Shown: positions 1 through 5,217 of the stretch, piece after piece
Layout of the letters: the number at the start of each line of letters is the position of its first letter
How positions within the stretch are numbered: position 1 is the stretch's first letter
Assembly (NCBI GenBank): GCA_023134755.1
Contig: JAGLUM010000071.1
Coordinates: 1-5,217, forward strand
Origin: Fidelibacterota bacterium
GTDB taxonomy: Bacteria; Fidelibacterota; Fidelibacteria; Fidelibacterales; Fidelibacteraceae
DNA: 5,217 nt
Direction: 5' to 3'
The notes under the pieces: generated by a model
Database searches by the model: none
Seen by the model: the letters and a program-made list of their open reading frames with translations, nothing else
What the model was told of the DNA's origin: nothing
Program-made: the position numbers and the translations under genes

Positions 1-1911
1 GATCAGTTATCAACCAAAGCCCGTTCCGCATTAAATAAAGCGACTAAACAGGCGGAAGTAGTAATTGATAAATTTCCCAATTCATCCTATGTTGATGATG
101 CCATGTTTTATTATAGTGTCTGTCATTTTCAGTTGGGACGCTATGAACGTTCCTTAAAACAACTGGAAACACTCACTCTGCGTTATCCGGATAGTCCGTA
201 TTACTTTGAAGCTAAATTGTGGATCTCGAAATGTCACTATCAAATGGATAAAAAAGCCCTCGCCTATGATCTGTTAGAGCGATTTTTGGAAAATTCAAAA
301 AATCGCGCCTATTTTAGCGATGCATACCAACTGGTGGGATATTTAGCGTTACAGGAAGAAGATTCCAGTAAGGCTCTGCAGGCATTTTTAATGTCGGCGG
401 ATAAGGCAGATCAAAAAAGTGTACGCTGTGATATGTATCTCGAAGCCATCGATATATATATTGACCGTGGAGAATATAAGGATGCATTGCGGTATACTGA
501 CCGCGCCGGGCGTAATATCAAATTTGATGAACAACGTGCCATGGTACAGTTGGCATATATCCGTGCTTACCGCTTACAAGGTGAAATCGAAAAAGCCAAC
601 AGTTACATAGAATCTTCATTAAAGGATGCCCGTATTGCAAAATACTGGGGCGATATTAAATATGAACAGGCAAATATCTATTTTGACAGGGGTGATGAAA
701 AACGAACCGTTTCCCTTTTGCGCTATATTGTTGAAGATCCGGAGAAGATCTATCGGAACAACCGGGATTCTCATGCCTGGGCCCGGGCAGCATATCGTTT
801 AGGCAGGTATTACACCTATGAAAGATCTAATCTTGATTCAGCAAAGTATTATTTTAAATATGCACAATCAAAACGCAGGCAATCCCGGGAAGGGAGTTTG
901 GCAACCGATTATATGCTAAGCATGAACCAGTTAGATAAAATTAATAAAAACCTGGGGAATATTATTAATAAGTCCCCGGAATTGGCTGACAGTGCCTGGG
1001 TATATTATGAATATTTGGCCGATTCAACCCGGGCGGAAGAAATGGCAAAAAACATACTACTGGCTGATACCCTGACAGCAGACAGTATAGCAACAGACTC
1101 ATTGCTTCGTGTTGCAAATACCGATTATCACTATTTCCAAAAAGAACTATCGATTTATAAAGAAAATTCCATTGATTATACAGAGGCGCTCTTCAATCTG
1201 GCGGGTTTATTCCTTTTTGATCTTCATATTCCCGATACCGCATTGAATATTTATATGAAGATCAATCGTGAGTTCTATTATACACCGGCTGTTCCAAAGG
1301 CCCTGTATTCGCAAGCCTATGTCTGGGAATATGAACTTGATAACAGCAGCAATGCCGATTCGCTAAAAGGTATTATCACAAAGCGTTTTCCTGAATCTGA
1401 TATCTCGAATTATATTCTAAATTTGGTTCCCCGGGATTCCATTTTATTCTATGAAAATCAGAAAAAAATATATGACATCGAAAGCAAATATATTGACAGC
1501 AACAATATCCCGGGAGCAATAAACGCATTAAAAACCCTGATGTATGATGAAAATATGGACAGCAAAACCCATGCTTTTATTGCATACAAAATTGCATGGC
1601 TGTATGATTATGAATTAAGTCTGACAGAAAATACCCGGGATAGCATTCTTTTTTATTACCATATAGTTGATGATCTTCATCCGGGAACGCCACTGGCACG
1701 CAAGAGCGTGCTTCGAATTGCTGCTATTGAAACCGATATCAATGATTATTTTACTTATCTGGAGGGAGATTCCCTGGAGATTACTGAAGGAAATGCCGAT
1801 ACCTCCGTTTTGCTTGATCAGTCTGAAGCCGTCAATGAACAACAACAGGTAAAGCATCCGATACGGCGACTGCTAATAAGTCCCGGTCGTCCGCGCCCAA
1901 TCCGCCTCTAA
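1..1911 (+). CDS. Tetratricopeptide repeat protein, 5'-truncated by the window edge
   Basis: The frame is open from base 1 (636 codons visible, stop TAA at 1909-1911). The ATG at 103 is not the real start, because the 34 codons before it already read as TPR sequence (a helix ending KFPNSSY). Counting base 1 as codon 1, TPR-like helix pairs are visible at about residues 33-66, 69-103, 107-137, 144-172, 180-210, 218-246 and 258-291. After a linker rich in Asp, Thr, Ala and Ser (about 340-370), further pairs lie near 392-425, 433-466 and 524-563. Typical TPR landmarks are G/A at turns, YPDS/FPES helix ends and many Tyr residues. TPR superhelices are protein-protein scaffolds. In outer-membrane bacteria, large proteins of this style include secretion or gliding lipoproteins such as SprE/PorW, but a lipoprotein signal would lie outside the window and that assignment is only a possibility. 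The last 17 residues turn abruptly Arg/Pro-rich. It converges on the minus-strand operon. Confidence 0.9.
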   Translation, partial: DQLSTKARSALNKATKQAEVVIDKFPNSSYVDDAMFYYSVCHFQLGRYERSLKQLETLTLRYPDSPYYFEAKLWISKCHYQMDKKALAYDLLERFLENSKNRAYFSDAYQLVGYLALQEEDSSKALQAFLMSADKADQKSVRCDMYLEAIDIYIDRGEYKDALRYTDRAGRNIKFDEQRAMVQLAYIRAYRLQGEIEKANSYIESSLKDARIAKYWGDIKYEQANIYFDRGDEKRTVSLLRYIVEDPEKIYRNNRDSHAWARAAYRLGRYYTYERSNLDSAKYYFKYAQSKRRQSREGSLATDYMLSMNQLDKINKNLGNIINKSPELADSAWVYYEYLADSTRAEEMAKNILLADTLTADSIATDSLLRVANTDYHYFQKELSIYKENSIDYTEALFNLAGLFLFDLHIPDTALNIYMKINREFYYTPAVPKALYSQAYVWEYELDNSSNADSLKGIITKRFPESDISNYILNLVPRDSILFYENQKKIYDIESKYIDSNNIPGAINALKTLMYDENMDSKTHAFIAYKIAWLYDYELSLTENTRDSILFYYHIVDDLHPGTPLARKSVLRIAAIETDINDYFTYLEGDSLEITEGNADTSVLLDQSEAVNEQQQVKHPIRRLLISPGRPRPIRL

Positions 1912-1953
1912 TATATCCGTACAAATAGTTAGTTTACAAAAGCCCCAATAAAT

Positions 1954-1974
1954 AATTTTGGCAAGTTTTTTAAA
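1954..1974. repeat. Decayed copy 1 of the hairpin repeat (right arm only)
   Basis: GGCAAGTTTTT followed by T and AAA at 1960-1974 matches the right half of copy 3 (GGCAAGTTTTTAAAA at 2082-2096) almost exactly. The expected left arm CTTG is replaced by T-rich sequence and no longer pairs. It looks like a degenerate or half copy. Chance similarity in AT-rich DNA remains possible. Confidence 0.3.
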
Positions 1975-1990
1975 TCGTGAACCGTAACTT

Positions 1991-2015
1991 AAGAAATCTT
2001 GAGTCAAGTTTTCTT
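1991..2015. terminator. Hairpin copy 2 of the CTTG-NNN-CAAG family, possible terminator
   Basis: Bases 1991-2001 pair with 2005-2015 at 10 of 11 positions (one T-T mismatch at 1997/2009), with a three-base AGT loop at 2002-2004. The core is CTTG AGT CAAG. It lies 80 bp after the stop of the TPR gene and the 3' arm is T-rich. Only four G-C pairs support the stem, so it would be a weak terminator. It could serve either strand. Confidence 0.4.
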
Positions 2016-2071
2016 GATGTATTTTTAATGTTTTAGTGAAAATAATGTAAAGAAAAACACAGAATGCTAAA

Positions 2072-2092
2072 AAAAACTTGAGGCAAGTTTTT
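2072..2092. terminator. Hairpin copy 3, A-tract/stem/T-tract, probable bidirectional terminator
   Basis: Bases 2072-2080 (five A, then CTTG) pair perfectly with 2084-2092 (CAAG, then five T) around an AGG loop, a 9-bp perfect stem. The symmetrical A-run and T-run give a U-tract in the RNA from either strand, the usual layout of a bidirectional intrinsic terminator between convergent genes. The GC part of the stem is only CTTG/CAAG, so strength is uncertain. It is the best-formed member of the repeat set. Confidence 0.5.
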
Positions 2093-2150
2093 AAAAGAAC
2101 AGCATAAATAAAAAGAATTATCAAAATATAGGTGTAATAATTGTGTAAAA

Positions 2151-2165
2151 AACTTGGGGCAAGTT
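2151..2165. repeat. Hairpin copy 4, overlapping the EamA stop codon
   Basis: Bases 2151-2156 (AACTTG) pair with 2160-2165 (CAAGTT) around a GGG loop, a 6-bp perfect stem. The right arm covers two bases of the minus-strand TAA stop (2164-2166), so the repeat has formed or been kept at the very end of the EamA gene. It shares the core and flanking A residues with copy 3 at 2072-2092. Confidence 0.45.
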
Positions 2166-3069
2166 ATTGTTCGGGAAGGCGTAATTTTTGCAGCAATTTC
2201 TTTTGCGCTATCCATAATGCGAAAATAATCAGCAAACTACCGGCGATCACATTCCACTGCAGTGCTTCAAATCCAAACGCAACCGAAAGGACGATCGTTA
2301 CCGGGGGGTGAGTGGAAATAATTAATCCCGTTTGAGATGGCTTAATACGTTTGAGAATAGCAAAATAAGTAAGGTATCCCAGTCCGCTGGTGAAAATACC
2401 GAGATACACAATGCTGATCCAGCCTTTCCATGTAACAACATGAAGGTCTGCCTGAACGAGCCGGTATATTCCCCAGGGTGCATACAATAACGCAGCCCCA
2501 CAGATAAGAATAAATATCAGTTCCAGCGCGCCGTATTTATGAACAAAAGGTTTACTGAATGCGGTATAAATGGACCAGCAGATCATAGCCAGAAAAATTA
2601 AACCATCACCCAAGAGAATGGATGCATTGAAGATCAATATATTTTTACCAAGTACAATACCCACCCCAATAAAACTCAATAAAGCTGCTATAATAATTTG
2701 TCTGGATGATGCTTCTGCTTTGCGGATAATATCAATTAAAATAATGACGATAGGTGTCAGAGCATAAATTAAAGGCGGATGGCTCGGTATAGTATATCGC
2801 AATGCTTGGGCAAAAAGAATTTGGTTGCAGAACACACCAAAAAACATGAGAAAAAACAGGGCCTTAAAGTCAGACCAGTCAAAATGCAGCTTGCTGCGCC
2901 GAACAAGGAGAATAGTTCCCAATGTCAATACTCCAATGGCATAACGAAAAAAGGAAATAACAAAGGGATCAATTTCTATTGCGGCCTGCTTTGACGCGAT
3001 GTTTGTAAAGCCAATGATAAGTGCCTGAATAGAAATAAGAAAAATGGTGGTGGCTTTTCGTGTATTCAT
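2164..3069 (-). CDS. EamA/DMT superfamily transporter, two EamA domains
   Basis: The 301-residue product is the usual size for a ten-helix drug/metabolite transporter made of two tandem EamA units of about five helices each. Domain 1 spans roughly residues 8-141 and domain 2 roughly 153-288; a short basic C-terminal tail is probably cytoplasmic. Family-typical features are the FFRYAIG segment after helix 2 (residues 40-46), the YALTPI stretch in helix 4 (102-107), the GVGIVLGK end of domain 1, and WSIYTAFSKP in domain 2. Both halves carry HPP at the equivalent helix (97-99 and 254-256), showing the internal duplication. Such inner-membrane proteins export or exchange amino acids, nucleosides and other metabolites; the substrate here is unknown. 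The ATG at 3067-3069 lies 3 bp after the upstream stop, with only a weak GGTGG in the preceding coding sequence, so translation is probably coupled. It is last in the operon and ends in the hairpin region. Confidence 0.93.
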   Translation of the reverse strand: MNTRKATTIFLISIQALIIGFTNIASKQAAIEIDPFVISFFRYAIGVLTLGTILLVRRSKLHFDWSDFKALFFLMFFGVFCNQILFAQALRYTIPSHPPLIYALTPIVIILIDIIRKAEASSRQIIIAALLSFIGVGIVLGKNILIFNASILLGDGLIFLAMICWSIYTAFSKPFVHKYGALELIFILICGAALLYAPWGIYRLVQADLHVVTWKGWISIVYLGIFTSGLGYLTYFAILKRIKPSQTGLIISTHPPVTIVLSVAFGFEALQWNVIAGSLLIIFALWIAQKKLLQKLRLPEQ

Positions 3070-3072
3070 TAT

Positions 3073-4533
3073 TTATTTCCACCAACACCATTCAATGTAA
3101 AGTCCTGTATAAAAAGTATTCCCAAATTCAAAATCGGACGAGGTATATATTCCCTCATAGAGATAATAATAAAGATCTTTATTTGCTTTTAGCGGCGTGG
3201 AAACTTCCAGCGCGATACTGAATGTCTGTACACGTGCCTTCAAACGCATATTTATTTTCCAGTCACCCACATAATCCCCGGCTTCCTGTAGTGTATAGGT
3301 AAGTGTGGAAGGATCAAAGCGGACATTTTCCGGATTATCATGGATGATATACTGTGCATTGATATCACCGTCAAGAAGCAGTTTCCCGTCTGCCAGTTTA
3401 GCATGAAACACCGCACCGCCGGTGATGGTGGATAGCTCGGGATGATAATAGCCAAGAAGCTCGTTGAATGTGCGATTATAGGAAGCACGTCCATAAAATT
3501 CCATCAACGATGTTATAAAGCGATATTCGCCATGTGCTTTGATACCATAAAAATCGTTAATAATAACAGAATCCGGCATGACCTTGCGAACAAAATCATA
3601 GTAAGTATCTATTTCGGCATGCAAATAATGCTTTTTCTTTTTGTATTTTAGACCTGTTTTTACACCAACATATTGATGTCCCTGCTGCTTTAGGATGATT
3701 CGTGGGGTTCGGACCTTTGCATAGGCTTCAATAAAAAATGGTTTCGGACGGTATATGATCTGGGCAATCGGGAAAATGCGTTTCGGAGATATTCGGAAGG
3801 CAAGATGCGCGACCATTTTAGGAGACTGATAACGCGCCCCGGGACGAAAAACCATAAAATTGCTTTGCTGTCCGTCATTCCAAAAATGCCGGTATTCAAA
3901 TTTACCATATAGGATGAAAGGTTTTTTCAGTGTAAAACGAATCTCTGCAAATTCATGAAATGTATCATAATTTCGCGAAATCGCGTCCTGCTGATCGATC
4001 AAATTATAATTAATTCCTCCAAGAATACGGATTTCGGGACTAGCCTGATAATCAAATTGCAATCCATTGCTGGTGATCATGTGATCCGTTGTACCGGTTC
4101 CTAATGTAACAGACTGCGTATTCTCGGTGCGAAAATACTCTATTGAACCTTTGTTATGTTTATAGTGAATAACTACATCATTCCGCTTCGTGGAACCCTT
4201 GTAATCTATAAATTCTAATCCAACTCCCCAGCGTTGCGGGAATGAATAAGGAATATATTTTACGACAATATCACTGGAAAGATTATATCCTTTAATGGCC
4301 TGATCGACCATAAAAAGTTGATCCCAGCGAGCATAGGTATAGGAAGAGTCCTCAAAATCATGTTGAAATAAAAATGCTCCGGGCTGCAGCCAGGAAACAG
4401 GGTATGTCAAACCCAAAGCCCGCGCATCTGGATCAAATATCGTATAACGGTCGTAAGTCTCGCTTCCCAATTCATAGGCAAACAAGTTTATTATCATAAA
4501 ACAGAAAAACAGGCAAGATATTGCACGCTTCAT
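3073..4533 (-). CDS. Putative outer-membrane beta-barrel protein with signal peptide
   Basis: The 486-residue product starts with a clear Sec signal peptide: MKR, a hydrophobic core over residues 4-18, and a likely cleavage after LFA (residue 19). The mature part has no transmembrane helix. It consists of many short alternating hydrophobic/polar stretches rich in Tyr, Phe and Trp, with polar turns (DNPEN, SPKR, KKKKH), the pattern of an outer-membrane beta-barrel. An early DARALGL segment (residues 36-42) resembles the opening of several FCB-group outer-membrane proteins. About 467 mature residues could form a barrel of 16 or more strands. No TonB-dependent plug domain or TonB box was recognised, and no named family. 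The C-terminus alternates L-I-W-W but ends in Lys, unlike the usual final Phe/Trp. Its ATG shares one base with the preceding TAA and has a good AGGAG site, so translation is coupled to the S component. A porin-like role for the same substrate is an inference. Confidence 0.8.
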   Translation of the reverse strand: MKRAISCLFFCFMIINLFAYELGSETYDRYTIFDPDARALGLTYPVSWLQPGAFLFQHDFEDSSYTYARWDQLFMVDQAIKGYNLSSDIVVKYIPYSFPQRWGVGLEFIDYKGSTKRNDVVIHYKHNKGSIEYFRTENTQSVTLGTGTTDHMITSNGLQFDYQASPEIRILGGINYNLIDQQDAISRNYDTFHEFAEIRFTLKKPFILYGKFEYRHFWNDGQQSNFMVFRPGARYQSPKMVAHLAFRISPKRIFPIAQIIYRPKPFFIEAYAKVRTPRIILKQQGHQYVGVKTGLKYKKKKHYLHAEIDTYYDFVRKVMPDSVIINDFYGIKAHGEYRFITSLMEFYGRASYNRTFNELLGYYHPELSTITGGAVFHAKLADGKLLLDGDINAQYIIHDNPENVRFDPSTLTYTLQEAGDYVGDWKINMRLKARVQTFSIALEVSTPLKANKDLYYYLYEGIYTSSDFEFGNTFYTGLYIEWCWWK

Positions 4534-5120
4534 TAAGACTCCTGAAAATAATGGGGGTAATGTTTATTGACATAACGTATAATAAGAGTAATTAATACCG
4601 AAAAAGTAATGGTATTGGCAATCATATTTATTAAATAAAAAGGAATACCACTAATAATGCTAGCTAATGTTTGTTCCATCGTGAATCCGGAAGGAATTGC
4701 GTAAAAGACGGTCGTCAATACATTATATAATAAAGTTAAAAGCAATCCTGTTATTCCCAGCATAACAGCAGCCATGGCTGGTTTGCTTGATACCAGCCTC
4801 GGTATATACAGTCGGGAAGCTGCCCCAACCAACGCAAAGATCGTAAAGGAGATCAACTGGGCAGCAAGCAGAGTAGGAAAGGCAAGACTGGATCCAAAGG
4901 GGTTGGCAATACTAAAAATACCTTCCCCGATAATGGCGACAAATATACCGCGTTTCCAGCCAAGCAACAGTCCGGAAAGAAAGGCAATAGCTGTAATATA
5001 CTCAAGGTTCGGAATATAGCTGAAAGCGTAAGCCAGACCTAAAAAGAGTGCAAGGAAGATACCCGTTTCAGCAATTTTACGGTTTTTTTCCAGAATCTGT
5101 TTCGTTTTGTTTTGTGTCAT
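4533..5120 (-). CDS. ECF transporter S component (substrate-binding membrane subunit)
   Basis: From the ATG at 5118-5120 the product has 195 residues, the standard size for an S component, with six predicted membrane helices at about residues 18-36, 39-55, 57-74, 80-105, 116-142 and 157-183. A basic cytoplasmic N-terminus precedes helix 1. The IPNLEYIT stretch opening helix 2 (36-43), the G-W-K-R-G turn (54-58) and the ANPFGS loop after helix 3 (72-77) match the ECF_trnsprt style of S components. These bind a vitamin or other micronutrient in the inner membrane and need an EcfA ATPase and EcfT subunit, neither of which is in the window; the substrate cannot be assigned. An upstream in-frame ATG at 5193-5195 would add 25 residues, but these do not look like the family's N-terminus and would lengthen overlap with the preceding frame. 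The TAA overlaps the next gene's ATG by one base. Confidence 0.88.
   Translation of the reverse strand: MTQNKTKQILEKNRKIAETGIFLALFLGLAYAFSYIPNLEYITAIAFLSGLLLGWKRGIFVAIIGEGIFSIANPFGSSLAFPTLLAAQLISFTIFALVGAASRLYIPRLVSSKPAMAAVMLGITGLLLTLLYNVLTTVFYAIPSGFTMEQTLASIISGIPFYLINMIANTITFSVLITLIIRYVNKHYPHYFQES
4539..4543 (-). promoter_or_regulatory. Shine-Dalgarno site of the outer-membrane protein gene
   Basis: AGGAG on the minus strand sits 5 nt before the ATG at 4531-4533, inside the last codons of the S-component gene. Together with the TAATG stop/start overlap it fixes the start and indicates coupled translation. Confidence 0.75.
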
Positions 5121-5217
5121 GATCCTCTGAATTTTTTTGGGGTTTATAAAGCGGAATATGAAAATAATTTTTAACAGATGTCCAGTCACCGTCATCCAGT
5201 TCCCGACCTATTGCGAT
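5077..5217 (-). CDS. Possible 3' end of an upstream operon gene (partial)
   Basis: A minus-strand frame enters at the right window edge with no start and runs 46 codons to a TAA at 5077-5079. It begins IAIGRELDDGDWTSVKNYF and becomes strongly hydrophilic towards its end. The first half looks like the tail of a soluble domain; the second half, past 5120, is the shifted reading of the S-component N-terminus. If real, it overlaps that gene by 44 bp and would be the preceding member of the same operon. Forty-six open codons are not rare by chance at this base composition, and no family was recognised, so this is tentative. Confidence 0.35.
   Translation of the reverse strand: MAIGRELDDGDWTSVKNYFHIPLYKPQKNSEDHDTKQNETDSGKKP
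5124..5128 (-). promoter_or_regulatory. Possible Shine-Dalgarno site of the S-component gene
   Basis: AGAGG on the minus strand lies 3 nt before the ATG at 5118-5120. The spacing is tight, so support is modest, but it favours this start when combined with the family length. The alternative ATG at 5193-5195 has a GGGA 5 nt before it, so the site alone does not decide. Confidence 0.4.

Larger units (their letters stand above)
1912..2163. other. AT-rich convergent intergenic region with hairpin repeats
   Basis: This 252-bp region lies between the stop codons of two convergent transcription units. It is very AT-rich and has no open frame with protein-like composition or a convincing ribosome binding site. 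Its main content is a set of short inverted repeats sharing CTTG-NNN-CAAG, listed separately. Since both flanking genes end here, no promoter is needed and none is called; the expected role is transcription termination from both sides. Confidence 0.7.

Noticed and set aside
1615..1857. 80-codon minus-strand frame inside the TPR gene
   Set aside because: It is fully antisense to strong TPR coding sequence and has no recognisable protein features.
1873..2124. 83-codon minus-strand frame in the intergenic region
   Set aside because: It overlaps the end of the TPR gene and the hairpin repeats, lacks a clear ribosome binding site, and its Phe/Ile/Lys-rich composition is what AT-rich noncoding DNA gives.
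1954..2171. CRISPR array made of the intergenic repeats
   Set aside because: The repeats are too short and variable (about 11-20 bp), the spacings are unequal (43, 79, 76 bp), and no cas genes are nearby.
2033..2215. 60-codon minus-strand frame spanning the EamA 3' end
   Set aside because: It starts inside the EamA gene in another frame and reads through the AT-rich hairpin region; no domain or start signal.
4774..5019. 81-codon plus-strand frame antisense to the S-component gene
   Set aside because: The opposite frame encodes a convincing six-helix S component; this is a shadow frame with no supporting signals.
5121..5195. S-component start at the upstream ATG (5193-5195)
   Set aside because: The extra 25 residues do not look like the usual short basic N-terminus, the family length fits the 5120 start, and the longer form would overlap the entering upstream frame by 119 bp.

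Overview
The window is about 5.2 kb of moderately AT-rich DNA (roughly 40% GC by eye). It comes from a bacterium with an outer membrane: it encodes a signal-peptide-bearing beta-barrel-type protein and a large tetratricopeptide repeat (TPR) protein of a kind common in the Bacteroidota/FCB group and related candidate phyla (Ignavibacteria, Calditrichota, Marinimicrobia). That placement is an inference from protein style only. No rRNA, tRNA, mobile element or CRISPR array was seen.

Layout. Bases 1-1911 (+) hold the 3' part of a TPR-repeat protein that is open through the left window edge; the first ATG at 103 is internal. Bases 1912-2163 are a convergent intergenic region, very AT-rich, with no credible gene. 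It contains a small family of short hairpins sharing the core CTTG-NNN-CAAG (three folded copies and one decayed copy), probably weak bidirectional terminators. Bases 2164-5120 (-) carry three tightly packed genes, in transcription order: an ECF transporter S component (5120-4533), an outer-membrane beta-barrel-like protein (4533-3073) and a two-domain EamA/DMT-family transporter (3069-2164). The first junction is a one-base TAATG stop/start overlap and the second a 3-bp gap, so the three are almost certainly one translationally coupled operon. At the right edge a further minus-strand reading frame enters the window and ends at 5077, inside the start of the S-component gene. It may be the tail of a fourth, upstream operon gene.

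How the genes may work together. ECF S components are the substrate-binding membrane subunits of vitamin and micronutrient importers. No EcfA (ATPase) or EcfT gene is present here, so the S component would have to use a shared energising module encoded elsewhere. Coupling it to an outer-membrane-type protein and a drug/metabolite transporter suggests a cassette moving one small molecule across both membranes: barrel for outer-membrane passage, S component for import, EamA protein for efflux or an alternative route. The substrate cannot be read from the sequence. This is the most interesting, though unproven, idea in the window.
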